64,000 nt of DNA from Mycolicibacterium palauense (lineage in GTDB: Bacteria > Actinomycetota > Actinomycetes > Mycobacteriales > Mycobacteriaceae). How positions within the stretch are numbered: the stretch's first letter is position 1; each line of letters starts with the position of its first letter. The position numbers and the translations under genes are program-made. Where the stretch lies: assembly GCF_002592005.1 (NCBI RefSeq), contig NZ_NVQF01000004.1, positions 80,004 to 144,003 on the forward strand, given 5' to 3'. Under the pieces are notes generated by a model that did not search any database, was not told where the DNA came from, and worked only from the letters and a program-made list of their open reading frames with translations. Of the stretch, positions 25,981 to 34,209 are shown in pieces.

Positions 25981-26847
25981 TCACTCGACCGCCCCCGACA
26001 ACGACGCCGCACCGGCCTGCTGGATCCTGCGCACAGTCTCGTGGTGAAGCCCGGAGCTGGAGGCGATCGACCGCTGCGAGGCCCCGTGGTGGGTAGCCTC
26101 CAACACGTCGGCGATCTGCTCGACTGGCCGCTCGGCGATGGCCTTCACCGCCGGGTTCTGCTGCTGCACCGTACGCGCGGCTTCGATCCAGTAGCGTCGA
26201 CGATCCTCTTCCTGCTGCACCTGTTGCACTTCCTGTTGCAGCCGAACAGCTTTCACGGTCATCGGACGCACTCGCGACAAGATCGCCGAGCCATGAGCGA
26301 CGGCGAGAAGCGACAAAGGAGGCACGACACCGATCGCCGCCTTGAGCCAGGGCGCGAGCCCGGTGCCGGGCTCGATGGTCGCGTGCAGCGCGTTGGCTCC
26401 GACACTGACCATCGCGGACAAGGCTAACACTGTCCAGAAGAACCGACGATTCGCTCGCTGCTGCGCACCGTACGCGCCCAGCGCGAGCACGGCCATGGTG
26501 GACGCCAGAATCGTCCCATCGACGATGATCGGCCACAGCGGCGCCAGGTTGCGCGGGTAGCCGGCCCGGATCGCGAGGTCGGTCAGCGACGCGAAGCTGA
26601 GAACGAACGACGCAACGCCGATGACAGCGGTGATCGCCACGGCGGCAAAGCGGGTGGCGCGCAGCATCTTCGCCGATCCCGGCGCGGCCAGGACCTCTTC
26701 GCCGTCGGCGAAGACCAGATCGTCATCGCGAGGCGGCACCGACGCCGACAGGCCGGGCATCGTCGCGATCGGCGCCGTGGGGGACGGCAGCGCGGCGCCG
26801 TTGCGGGCGGGGTGGGTGTCCAGCGGGGCGTCGTCGACGACAGTCAT
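25981..26847 (-). CDS. DUF2637-type membrane protein with C-terminal HTH
   Basis: A 288-residue protein. Residues ~70-175 contain four membrane segments (FAAVAITAVIGVASFVLSFA, LAPLWPIIVDGTILASTMAV, FFWTVLALSAMVSVGANALH, AIGVVPPLSLLAVAHG), the DUF2637 pattern found on actinobacterial plasmids and linked to conjugal spread. A coiled-coil (~195-220, rich in Gln) leads to a C-terminal HTH (GASQRSIASSSGLHHETVRR). The ATG at 26847 with GAGGAC upstream is used rather than the longer frame. Confidence 0.8.
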   Translation of the reverse strand: MTVVDDAPLDTHPARNGAALPSPTAPIATMPGLSASVPPRDDDLVFADGEEVLAAPGSAKMLRATRFAAVAITAVIGVASFVLSFASLTDLAIRAGYPRNLAPLWPIIVDGTILASTMAVLALGAYGAQQRANRRFFWTVLALSAMVSVGANALHATIEPGTGLAPWLKAAIGVVPPLSLLAVAHGSAILSRVRPMTVKAVRLQQEVQQVQQEEDRRRYWIEAARTVQQQNPAVKAIAERPVEQIADVLEATHHGASQRSIASSSGLHHETVRRIQQAGAASLSGAVE

Positions 26848-27008
26848 GGCGTCCTCAGGGCTCTGTGAGATCGTGTGCAATTCGCGGCGAATGAGCCGAA
26901 TGCCGCTGGCGCGCAACGCTGATGCTCATTCTTCTGCGCAAATCCTAACACCGCCTGCACCGACTGACCGGCTGCGGCGACCACCGGAAACGACAGTGCC
27001 CAGGCCGG

Positions 27009-28028
27009 TTAGTGACCGGATGCGTGCGAGCCGCCGGCGTTTCCAAACGGCGGCTCTTCGGACTCGATCTCTGGGATCGCGCCGAACGTCTGCTCGACTC
27101 CGCCGGGGGCGTCGTAGATCTTGTCCTCGGGGAAAATCGCGGGATCGCGCTTGGTGCTCTCCCCCGATCCCTTGTTGCCGCCGCAGTGCATACCGTGCAT
27201 CGGCATCATCGGCATCATCGGACGAGCGCCGGCGGCCCCGGTACCCGTGCCGCCGCCAGGAGGTTGCAGCGCACTGCCCTGCAACGCGCTCGACGTGTTC
27301 ATGGGGGTGACTGGGGTCTCCAGACCGGCCGGCATCGTGGTGCCGGGGTCCATACCGCCGCCGCCCCCACCGCCGAATCCGCCACCGCCACCACCGAGAC
27401 CATCGAGCCCGAGGTCCGGCGTCGCCGATTCGGCCGCGGACTTCGTGGCCTGCTCGGCGACCTTCCCGACGAGCTGCCCGACCTGCTCGCCGGCCTTACC
27501 GACCGCCTCACCCATCTTGCTGGCGATCTGCGACAGCTGCTGCGAGACCTGCTGCGCGATCTGCGTGCCGGTCTGCATGCCCATCTGCATGACCTGCTGC
27601 ATCATCTGCTGGGACTGATCGCCGCCGAGCATCTCCTGGGCCTTGTCCTTGGCTTCCTGGTCGATCGACTCCGGATCCAACTGCCCCGGAACATCAGAGC
27701 CAGCCAACCCCTGGCCGGGGGTGCCGCTGTTGTTCTGGAAGCCGGCAGCGTTCTGGGCGTCCTGGTTCTCGATGCTCGACATCGCGCCTTGCGTGGTGTT
27801 GTTGAGGTCCTGCGCGCCGCTAGACAGTGCCGGGCCCGCCGGCGACAGGCCAGCCTCAAGACTGCCCGTCAGCATCGAGATTTTATTACCGACCGGGCTC
27901 GACGCCCCAGGTGGGGACAATGCCGACGACACACCGGTCTGCAGGTCGGACCCCGCCTGCTGGCCCTGCTGCCCCAGTGAATCGGACCCACCCTTGAAGG
28001 CCGGGATCTCAAACCTCATCGGCTCCAT
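27009..28028 (-). CDS. Gln/Met/Gly-rich ESX-associated-like protein
   Basis: A 339-residue protein without a membrane helix. A Ser/Gln-rich N-terminal half leads into a long helix (QQMMQQVMQMGMQTGTQIAQ, QVSQQLSQIASKMGEAVGKA) and a Gly-rich section, then Met/His-rich MMPMMPMHGMHCGG and an acidic end. It resembles Gly/Pro-rich proteins encoded near mycobacterial ESX or conjugation loci. ATG at 28028 or 28019; the second has GGAG upstream. Confidence 0.6.
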   Translation of the reverse strand: MEPMRFEIPAFKGGSDSLGQQGQQAGSDLQTGVSSALSPPGASSPVGNKISMLTGSLEAGLSPAGPALSSGAQDLNNTTQGAMSSIENQDAQNAAGFQNNSGTPGQGLAGSDVPGQLDPESIDQEAKDKAQEMLGGDQSQQMMQQVMQMGMQTGTQIAQQVSQQLSQIASKMGEAVGKAGEQVGQLVGKVAEQATKSAAESATPDLGLDGLGGGGGGFGGGGGGGMDPGTTMPAGLETPVTPMNTSSALQGSALQPPGGGTGTGAAGARPMMPMMPMHGMHCGGNKGSGESTKRDPAIFPEDKIYDAPGGVEQTFGAIPEIESEEPPFGNAGGSHASGH

Positions 28029-28146
28029 ACGGTCAGCTTATCTGCAGAAATAACAAGCAGCGGGTGCCGATTACGACCGTCTTTTAAGCGGACGACGCGT
28101 TAGACCGTCGGACGGGTGAGGGATCACCTATCCACGCCGGCGCCGA

Positions 28147-28416
28147 CTATGGCAGCACCGTGACAATCGAGCGGTTCGACGCAGGGGATGTCGGGTCGAG
28201 CAGGGCCAACAGGGTGTGGCGGGCGTCGAAGTCGTCGGGGTCGTCGTGGAGTTCGTCGCAGGCGATCCGGATCCGGCGGGCGAGGGTCCGCTCGTCCATA
28301 GCAGGTGTCGAGCGTCGGAGCAGATCGCGTGCGTTGGCTTGGGCCACGGGGTCGAGCGGGGAGCAGTAGAGGTCGTCGCAGGCCTCTTGGATCTGGTGAG
28401 AGAGCGCGTCTGCCAT
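28147..28416 (-). CDS. Small protein with two ACDELHDDP-like repeats
   Basis: An 89-residue protein built of two similar helical units: IQEACDDLYCSPLDPVAQAN and IRIACDELHDDPDDFDARHT. The second is nearly the same as the motif in the small protein at 7496-7771. Function unknown; a small protein-binding helical repeat is plausible. ATG at 28416 with CAGGAG upstream. AT-rich divergent promoter region follows. Confidence 0.7.
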   Translation of the reverse strand: MADALSHQIQEACDDLYCSPLDPVAQANARDLLRRSTPAMDERTLARRIRIACDELHDDPDDFDARHTLLALLDPTSPASNRSIVTVLP

Positions 28417-28552
28417 CTGTGCTCCTGCCCGTCTTACTGTGCCAACTTTCGTTGTGCTTGTTAATCAATCTTAGTTGTCACTATAGCGAGCATTCAAGGA
28501 GTGTTGTCAACAGATGCCCATCGGAATTGAGTGGAGCGGCTAGTCTGCCCAC

Positions 28553-28936
28553 GTGGCATTCGACGACCTCACCGACGAGGACCTTGCGCTCGCCACCAGC
28601 CGTGTCGCGGCCGACGCCCTGCGCTCCGCGCGCCTCCTGGCCGCCGATCATCTCGTCCGCGGGCCGGGGGCCGGTGCCGGCGACGCAGCCACCGCAGTGG
28701 ACCTCCTTCTCGCGCGCGACTCCGCGGATAGCCGCTACGAGCTGTTGCGCGCATTCGAGAAGCCCTGGGCGACCCTGGTAATCCGAATCCTGGCACCGGT
28801 GGCGGATCCCACCCCAGCTATGCAGGATGCCCGCGATCGAGGAGTGACGGCCGCGGCGATCGCCAAGGCCTTAAATGTGTCCCAGCAGGCGCTGTACCAG
28901 AACCCTCGGTACGCCGCGATCGTCCGCCGTCGCTGA
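28553..28936 (+). CDS. Small protein with C-terminal helix-turn-helix
   Basis: A 127-residue protein from a GTG at 28553. The C-terminus (RGVTAAAIAKALNVSQQALY) is a helix-turn-helix; the N-terminal 70 residues are helical and acidic. No family recognised. It may be a regulator of the divergent genes; the 28417-28552 region between them is unusually AT-rich. Confidence 0.6.
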   Translation: MAFDDLTDEDLALATSRVAADALRSARLLAADHLVRGPGAGAGDAATAVDLLLARDSADSRYELLRAFEKPWATLVIRILAPVADPTPAMQDARDRGVTAAAIAKALNVSQQALYQNPRYAAIVRRR

Positions 28937-29067
28937 TGTTTCAAAGTTTCATTTAATGCTGCGCCGCTACCGGCGGGGCCAGATGGACTGATGTGGATGG
29001 GGTGTTCGAGGTGGCGGATGTCGTCCCGCATCTCGATAGGTTCGACATGCCCCCCGATATTCCGTGC

Positions 29068-29087
29068 CAGGGAATGTATATTCCCTG
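29068..29087. promoter_or_regulatory. 20-bp palindromic operator of the wHTH-MNT/HEPN pair
   Basis: CAGGGAAT and ATTCCCTG are perfect 8-bp arms around GTAT, ending two bases before the GTG start. The downstream protein begins with a winged helix, so autoregulation is the natural reading. Confidence 0.75.
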
Positions 29088-29089
29088 TT

Positions 29090-29677
29090 GTGAAAACCTC
29101 GACGCTGTTGCCGATTCTTCGGTCGCAGATGCAGGGCGACCTCCTCGCCTTGCTCTACCTGCATCCCGAAGCCGAGTACAGCCTCACCGACGCCGCCCGT
29201 GGAATCGGCGCAACGGTGCGCGCGGTGCACCCCGAAGTCGAGCGACTGGTCACCGCTGGGCTCATTCAGGAGCGGCGACTCGGCAACCTGCGTCTGATCC
29301 GCGCCGCCGACACCCGCCTCACGCCACCTCTGACCGAACTCTTGGCACTCACGTACGGGCCGATCGCGGTGCTGCCGAGCGAGCTCGCCGACGTCGACGG
29401 GATCCGCGAGGCCTTCATCTTCGGGTCCTGGGCGCGTCGGTACGGCGGGGAGCCGGGACCCCCGCCCGATGACGTCGACGTCCTGGTCGTCGGAACTGCC
29501 GACCTCGACGACCTCGACGAGGCCGCCCGGCGCGCCGAGAGGACGCTACGCAGGCCCGTCCATATCACCCGTGTCCTCCCCGCGCGCTGGGATAGCGACG
29601 AGCGCGACGGTTTCTTGGAGGACGTCCGGTCCAAACCCCGAGTGGCCATCGATCTGGGTGCGGAGGCGGGTGTGTGA
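29090..29677 (+). CDS. Winged-helix plus MNT nucleotidyltransferase (antitoxin)
   Basis: A 195-residue protein. Residues ~10-75 are an ArsR-like winged helix (LLALLYLHPEAEYSLTDAAR, VHPEVERLVTAGLIQERRLG). Residues ~105-190 are a minimal nucleotidyltransferase with FIFGSWARRYGG (G112-S113) and DDVDVLVVG (D128, D130). In MNT-HEPN modules the MNT protein silences the HEPN toxin by AMPylation; fusion to a DNA-binding domain lets it also control the operon. GTG at 29090 lies just after the operator. Its stop overlaps the HEPN start. Confidence 0.8.
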   Translation: MKTSTLLPILRSQMQGDLLALLYLHPEAEYSLTDAARGIGATVRAVHPEVERLVTAGLIQERRLGNLRLIRAADTRLTPPLTELLALTYGPIAVLPSELADVDGIREAFIFGSWARRYGGEPGPPPDDVDVLVVGTADLDDLDEAARRAERTLRRPVHITRVLPARWDSDERDGFLEDVRSKPRVAIDLGAEAGV

Positions 29678-30138
29678 GGTGGGATCAAGGCAGGGCCGAG
29701 ATTGAGGTGATGATCAACTCCGGTGAGATCGAGCGCGTGCACCCGGACAGGGCCGCCGCTGATCGGATGTTGGCCGAGGCGGGTGCGCATCTCGCTTCGG
29801 CGGCTATCATCGCCGACACCGATGCCGCAGGGGCGTACTCGCTGGTGTACGACGCAGCCCGCAAGGGACTGGCGGCGGTGTTGGAGAACGAGGGGCTGCG
29901 TGCAACTAGCCGCGGCGGTCACGTCGCTTGCTACAACGCGGTGCGTGCGCAGCTGGATCCGCCGATGGGGCGCACGCTGCAGCCGTTCGATCGGATGCGC
30001 CGCCGTAGGAACGCCGTCGAGTACAGCGCGGCGACCCAGGGGGCGCCCACGGCGGAGGACGTTCGTGAGGACGTCGTGAAGGCTCAGGCCGTCGTCGACG
30101 CCGCCGGGAGGGTGCTTGACCAGATGAACCCGTTCTAA
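29674..30138 (+). CDS. HEPN-domain protein (toxin partner)
   Basis: A 154-residue all-helical protein. YSLVYDAARKGLAAVLENEG and the later RMRRRRNAVEYSAAT (about 107-121) fit HEPN, with R-N-x-x-x-Y as the catalytic R-x4-6-H/Y motif; Tyr replaces His as in some MNT-paired HEPNs. Expected activity is metal-independent RNase. GTG at 29674 overlaps the antitoxin stop (GTGA). Confidence 0.75.
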   Translation: MRWDQGRAEIEVMINSGEIERVHPDRAAADRMLAEAGAHLASAAIIADTDAAGAYSLVYDAARKGLAAVLENEGLRATSRGGHVACYNAVRAQLDPPMGRTLQPFDRMRRRRNAVEYSAATQGAPTAEDVREDVVKAQAVVDAAGRVLDQMNPF

Positions 30139-30154
30139 GGCTTGCGCGGTATCC

Positions 30155-30169
30155 CGTTGCGTCGCAACG
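30155..30169. promoter_or_regulatory. 15-bp palindrome after the HEPN gene
   Basis: CGTTGCG and CGCAACG flank one T, 16 nt past the HEPN stop. The one-base centre argues for a protein site instead of a hairpin. Confidence 0.3.
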
Positions 30170-30238
30170 TTTGCCTGGGCAGCCCTTCGTGTTGACGGCC
30201 GGGCTGTTGGCATCTGATCGAAACCAAGTGGTTCGAGA

Positions 30239-30273
30239 CAGTGGCGGCCACGGTGAGTTCATGGCCGCCACTG
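30239..30273. terminator. Bidirectional hairpin terminator
   Basis: CAGTGGCGGCCA and TGGCCGCCACTG form a perfect 12-bp stem with an 11-nt loop between the convergent HEPN gene and the Ala/Thr-rich protein gene. Only short T or A runs follow, as is common in high-GC actinobacteria. Confidence 0.75.
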
Positions 30274-30290
30274 CTGTTTGCCGGTGCGGG

Positions 30291-32234
30291 TTATGCCGCG
30301 GCGGCGTGCTTGGGGGTGTCGGTGCTTGTCGCGGCGTGGCGGGGGGAGGTGGCGGAGGCGTGTTTGGGTGTGTTGGTCGAGCTGCCCGCGGTGGTGTCGC
30401 GGTCCGGGGAGTGCGTGGGGTTGTCGTTCTTGTCGGCGTCGCGGTCGTGGGGCTTCTTGGGTGTGGTGGTCGGTTTGCCGTTGGCGGCGTTCGTGGAGTC
30501 GTCGCCCGTAGTGGGCTTCTTTCCGGTGGTGGGCTTGGTCTCCGCTGCTGGAGTCCCGGTGTCTGGCTTGGTGTCGGCCGCTGGCTTCGTGGTGTCCGGC
30601 TTGGTCTCCGTGGCTTCGGGTGGCGTGGGCGCAGTGTCGGCGTCGGGCGTGGCCGTAGCGGGCGGGGTGTCGGCGGTGGGTGTGGTGGCGTCGACGTGGG
30701 TGGTTTCGTCGAGCTCGGCGGTCGAGGGGGGTTTGGCTGTGACCGTTTCGCCGCCCGTTTCGGCGGGGGTTTCGGTTGACGCGGCGGCGGTTTCGGTGTT
30801 GCGGCCAGGGTGTTCGGTGGCGGTGTCCCCTGCCGTCGGTTCGGTGTCCTTGGCCGTCGTGGTGTCGGCGGCGAGGGTGAGGGTGACGGCCTTGGAGGTG
30901 GGCGCGGCGGCCGCGGTGAGGGTGCCGGTGATGGATGAGCCGAAGTCGAGGGCAGCGGCGATGGTGCGTAGGCCGGCGGCTGTGGTGAAGGCTGCGGCGT
31001 TGACGAGGGTGTTGACGGTGGCGGCCATGGCGTGGGGAAGGTTGTAGACGAGGGAGGGCAGTCCGGCGGCTTGCATGATGCCGCTGGCGGCGGTGGCCAG
31101 TCCTGTTGTGAGAGCGGTGATGACGTTGGCTGATGCGTTGGTGATGTCGGCGGCGGCGCTGAACGGGACGGAGGCCAGGGAGCCGGCGGTGTGGCCGATC
31201 TTGGTGACGGTGGTGATGCCGGCGCCGACGAGGATGGACACGGCGTTGGTGTAGCTGGCGGGGCTCAGTGGTGCGGTGCCGATGGTGTTGATGACGTCCT
31301 GGATGGCGCCGGGGCGGGTGCCGTTGCCGATCCAGGTGGCGATCGCGTCGGAGGCCCCTTCGGTGAGCTTGTCGAGGACGGTGGTGGCGGCGTTGGTGAT
31401 GGTGGTGGAGGCGCCGTTGACGGCGGCGATCGCGGCTGTGACGGGGGCCGAGACGATGCCTTGGACGGCGGTCAGTAGGCCGTTGATGAGGTCGATGTCG
31501 GTGAGGGTTTTTCCGGCGTTGAGGAGGCCGTTGAAGGTGTCGAGGGCGTTGTCGACCTGGGTGGTGACTCCGGTGACGACGGTGTGGGTGACGGTGAGGG
31601 CGTTGGCGCCGAGGGTGTTGACGGCGCCGATGCCTTGGGTGACGAGCAGGCCGGCGATGTCGATGGGTGCGTTGATCAGGCCGGTGTAGCTGGGCAGTGC
31701 GAGCGGGTTGTTGATGACGGTGGCGACGGCGTGCAGGGCGGTGCCGAGGGAGCCGGTGAGGGTTGAGGTCAGGAGGTCGGCGAGCTGGCCGCTGGTGAGC
31801 ACGATGGTGCCGTTGGCGGCGTCGATGGAATCGGAGAGGCGTGAAAGCCCGTTTCCTGCGGTGTTTTTGAGTGTGGTGAGGATTGCGGCGAGGGTGCGGT
31901 TGTCGGTGGCGGCGATGAGGCCGTCCCACAGGGTGTCGTTGAGGGTGGCGGCTGAGCCCAGGGCGCTGGCGAGGGTTTGGCCGGGGGTTGCGACGAGGCC
32001 GGTGACGGTGGTGGAGGCGGACTGCAGGGCGGCGTTGAGGTTGTCAATCAGGGCGGTGACGTCGGCTGGGTTGATGGCTGCTGTCAGTTCCACGCGTGGG
32101 GCTGAGATGTGGGGCTGCGACAGGTGCGGTGCTGTCGGCGAGAGGACCAGTGGTGTCAGGGTGAATGCGGCGGCGGTGGACAGGGCGAGCGCGGGGAGGG
32201 GTGAGCGTCGGGTAGCGGCGGCGTGCATGGCCAT
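30291..32234 (-). CDS. Large secreted Ala/Thr-rich protein
   Basis: A 647-residue exported protein. The N-terminus (PALALSTAAAFTLTPLVL) is a signal sequence. Residues ~48-430 are a helical Ala/Leu/Thr/Val-rich domain with recurring TxLxxAVxxI patterns, similar in style to the large mycobacterial surface or porin-like (GjpA-annotated) proteins. Residues ~440-647 are a Thr/Pro/Lys/Asp tail (TKPDTTKPAADTKPDTGTPA) likely to span or bind the cell wall. AGGAG precedes the ATG at 32234. The GGTAAA double site upstream is shared with the MPT63-like gene. Confidence 0.65.
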   Translation of the reverse strand: MAMHAAATRRSPLPALALSTAAAFTLTPLVLSPTAPHLSQPHISAPRVELTAAINPADVTALIDNLNAALQSASTTVTGLVATPGQTLASALGSAATLNDTLWDGLIAATDNRTLAAILTTLKNTAGNGLSRLSDSIDAANGTIVLTSGQLADLLTSTLTGSLGTALHAVATVINNPLALPSYTGLINAPIDIAGLLVTQGIGAVNTLGANALTVTHTVVTGVTTQVDNALDTFNGLLNAGKTLTDIDLINGLLTAVQGIVSAPVTAAIAAVNGASTTITNAATTVLDKLTEGASDAIATWIGNGTRPGAIQDVINTIGTAPLSPASYTNAVSILVGAGITTVTKIGHTAGSLASVPFSAAADITNASANVITALTTGLATAASGIMQAAGLPSLVYNLPHAMAATVNTLVNAAAFTTAAGLRTIAAALDFGSSITGTLTAAAAPTSKAVTLTLAADTTTAKDTEPTAGDTATEHPGRNTETAAASTETPAETGGETVTAKPPSTAELDETTHVDATTPTADTPPATATPDADTAPTPPEATETKPDTTKPAADTKPDTGTPAAETKPTTGKKPTTGDDSTNAANGKPTTTPKKPHDRDADKNDNPTHSPDRDTTAGSSTNTPKHASATSPRHAATSTDTPKHAAAA

Positions 32235-32266
32235 CGGGGTCTCCTGCGAGCGGGCGGGCTCCAGAT

Positions 32267-32290
32267 TTTACCTGGTGAGGGAAATTTACC
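32267..32290 (-). promoter_or_regulatory. 24-nt double GGTAAA site, copy 2
   Basis: On the minus strand GGTAAATTTCCC, six bases, then GGTAAA, exactly as long as the copy at 21214-21237. It ends about 32 nt before the start of the secreted Ala/Thr-rich protein. Confidence 0.5.
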
Positions 32291-32378
32291 AATGGCGGTG
32301 AATAGTGTCCGGGTTTGCCGCTGGGTGCGGAGCGCGGTCGTGCGCCGAATGGACATGTTGCCGCTCGGTGGCCAGCCG

Positions 32379-32403
32379 GGGGCCCTGTCGTCGTCGCAGG
32401 TCA
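32379..32403 (-). repeat. Dispersed 25-bp repeat, first of two neighbouring copies
   Basis: Minus-strand copy, 19 of 25 positions. A further degenerate match may lie just before it at about 32351-32375. Confidence 0.5.
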
Positions 32404-32467
32404 GGACAGGTGTGCGAGCGAGAAGGGTGTGCGGATCCGCGCCTGGACTGGCGGTGCACCTTCGCGT

Positions 32468-32492
32468 GGGGACGTGTTATCGCCGCAGGTCA
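32468..32492 (-). repeat. Dispersed 25-bp repeat, near-perfect copy
   Basis: Minus-strand copy, 23 of 25 positions, 11 nt past the stop of the gene ending at 32504 and in the same orientation. Confidence 0.75.
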
Positions 32493-32503
32493 GCGGCGGC
32501 TTG

Positions 32504-32905
32504 TCAGTTGGCGTTGTCGAATGAGCCGTCGTCGGTGTAGTCGGTGTCGTCGAGATCCCATTCCTGGCCGGCCGGGTCGAGCACGCGGTCGTGGCTGCAA
32601 CTCGGGCAGCGGAACGCCGAGAGGACGCCCACCGGGTGCCGGCCTGCGTGGAGGCGGGCGCGGCCGATCGCCGGCGGGGCGCTGGCCGGGTCGGTGAAGA
32701 TGCGGCCGGTGTTGATCAGCGCTGCCGCGGCGGAGCCGCAGTGCCCGCACCGCTCGGGGCGCCGAGGCGGCGGGCAGATGAACATGTCGGCGGTGTCGGA
32801 CCAGTCGCTCCACTGCACGGGCAGACCGTCCCAGCGCGGCGGTAGGTCGTGCTGGTGCGGCCACAGGTCCAGGCTGGCCTGCTGGCCGTCAGTCGGCGAC
32901 GCCAT
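32504..32905 (-). CDS. Zinc-ribbon-like unknown protein
   Basis: A 133-residue protein with RCGHCGSAAAAL and FRCPSCSHDRVLD, two CxxC knuckles about 50 residues apart that could form a zinc ribbon. C-terminus acidic (WDLDDTDYTDDGSFD). ATG at 32905 (MASPTDGQ) overlaps the previous gene by 17 nt. Last gene of a four-gene run from 34649. Confidence 0.65.
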   Translation of the reverse strand: MASPTDGQQASLDLWPHQHDLPPRWDGLPVQWSDWSDTADMFICPPPRRPERCGHCGSAAAALINTGRIFTDPASAPPAIGRARLHAGRHPVGVLSAFRCPSCSHDRVLDPAGQEWDLDDTDYTDDGSFDNAN

Positions 32906-33197
32906 CGTGGGGTTCCGGCGGGTCGGCCATTCCGGCGCAGGTGGGTGGCGGAAGGGGTACGAGGTGGCCGCGCTTGTTGGTGGTGTAGCCGTCTGGCGGC
33001 GGAAGTGGCAGCGGCACAATGGTTCCGCCGGTCGCTTCGGCGTACGCGCGGGCTTCGTCGGTTTCGTCGTCGGTGAAGACCCTGATCGCGGCGGGCTGGC
33101 CCGGCACCTTCACGAGCATGGTGAAGTCGGAGACCTCGACGGGAGTGCTCCGTTTGCGCGGCTTCTGCACGACGTGGCGGTAGGGCTCTTCACTCAT
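32889..33197 (-). CDS. Unknown small protein
   Basis: A 102-residue protein starting MSEEPYRHVVQ; a start three codons upstream is also possible. It has a strand-turn region FTMLVKVPGQPAAIRVFTDD and a Pro-rich second half (TIVPLPLPPPDGYTT). Not recognised. It overlaps the upstream gene by 8 nt. Confidence 0.6.
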   Translation of the reverse strand: MSEEPYRHVVQKPRKRSTPVEVSDFTMLVKVPGQPAAIRVFTDDETDEARAYAEATGGTIVPLPLPPPDGYTTNKRGHLVPLPPPTCAGMADPPEPHDGVAD

Positions 33198-34209
33198 CTG
33201 ACTCATTCTGGGGGTGGCCACCGACACCTCCGTCCAGCTGGGGGTGCGGCGGCGCGGCGTAGCGGGACCACCCGTCCTGCGGTGTGAAGCGCACGACGTC
33301 GTAGTCGGTGGCGACGATCAGGATGTCGATGTCGTCGGGCAACCGGAGCGCGGCGGTGGGAACCTCGCCCGGTGTCTCGTGCAGGGTGTGGACCAGTCCC
33401 GCGGCGGGGCCGTCGAGGCTGGCCATGAGGACGACTGCGTGGGTTCCGGGGCGGCCGGCCAGCGACCGTCGGGCGTTCGCGGCTTGGTCGGTATCCAGCC
33501 ACTTCGTCAGCGGTGCGGCGACATCACCGTCGAGGTCGAGGGTGCGGGGATGCTCGGTGATGGTGCCGGTCAGCAGGATTCCCGGCTCCAGTTTGGTGTC
33601 GGGCAGGACGGCGCAGTCGAAGTAGAAGCCGAGTGCCTTGGCGTACGTCGGGAAGTTGTCGTGATCGGCGAAGGCGTCGGTGATGCCGCGGGACTCGAGA
33701 TCGGTGATGATCTGCGTGAGCGTTGAGATCAACGTCTTCACCTCGGGGGTCTTGCGGTTGCGGTCGTAGGTCGCGGCCGCACGTGACACGTCCAGCGACA
33801 CCGCCCACAGGTGACGGAAACCGTCGATGCGGGTGTATCGGTGCGGAAGGGCTTCGTAGAGGTCGATGAATCGGCGCAGCGCTGTGCTGGTCAGCTCCTT
33901 GACCTCGACGACGTGGCGTTGCGAGGCGAAGTCCGGGATGGGGCCGCCGGTAGTGAATTTCGGGTCCTGGTCGCAGATGCGGCTGAGGTCGGGGTCGTCG
34001 AGCACCGCGGCGGCCACCAGCTGCGCCCGCACCTCGCTGGGCTTCAGGCGGCAACCGCGATGCCCGCACGGGGCGGCGGTCGTGACGTCCGGCCAGGGTG
34101 GCTGCTTCATCTGCTGGGTGCGCTGAGTGGCCAGCTGCCGAACCCGCTGGGGCTCTTGGTGCGCGGCCTGCTGCATAGGCTGCGGCTCGTCCGGATCTAG
34201 GTCATCCAT
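33190..34209 (-). CDS. Unknown protein with restriction-endonuclease-like motif
   Basis: A 339-residue protein. After a Gln-rich N-terminus with CGHRGCRL, residues ~88-108 read GGPIPDFASQRHVVEVKELT, a PD...E-x-K arrangement of the restriction-endonuclease fold. The remaining part (WAVSLDVSRAAATYDRNRKT, DCAVLPDTKLEPGILLTGTI) fits a mixed alpha/beta enzyme. Target unknown. ATG at 34209 overlaps the upstream stop by 13 nt. Confidence 0.55.
   Translation of the reverse strand: MDDLDPDEPQPMQQAAHQEPQRVRQLATQRTQQMKQPPWPDVTTAAPCGHRGCRLKPSEVRAQLVAAAVLDDPDLSRICDQDPKFTTGGPIPDFASQRHVVEVKELTSTALRRFIDLYEALPHRYTRIDGFRHLWAVSLDVSRAAATYDRNRKTPEVKTLISTLTQIITDLESRGITDAFADHDNFPTYAKALGFYFDCAVLPDTKLEPGILLTGTITEHPRTLDLDGDVAAPLTKWLDTDQAANARRSLAGRPGTHAVVLMASLDGPAAGLVHTLHETPGEVPTAALRLPDDIDILIVATDYDVVRFTPQDGWSRYAAPPHPQLDGGVGGHPQNESDE

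Noticed and set aside
30330..30900. Low-complexity GC-rich repeats as a possible CRISPR or satellite
   Set aside because: They are irregular codon repeats for a Thr/Pro/Lys tail, without fixed spacers.
30259..31929. 556-codon Arg/His-rich minus-strand frame
   Set aside because: It is the out-of-frame shadow of the Ala/Thr-rich secreted protein, with unnatural composition.
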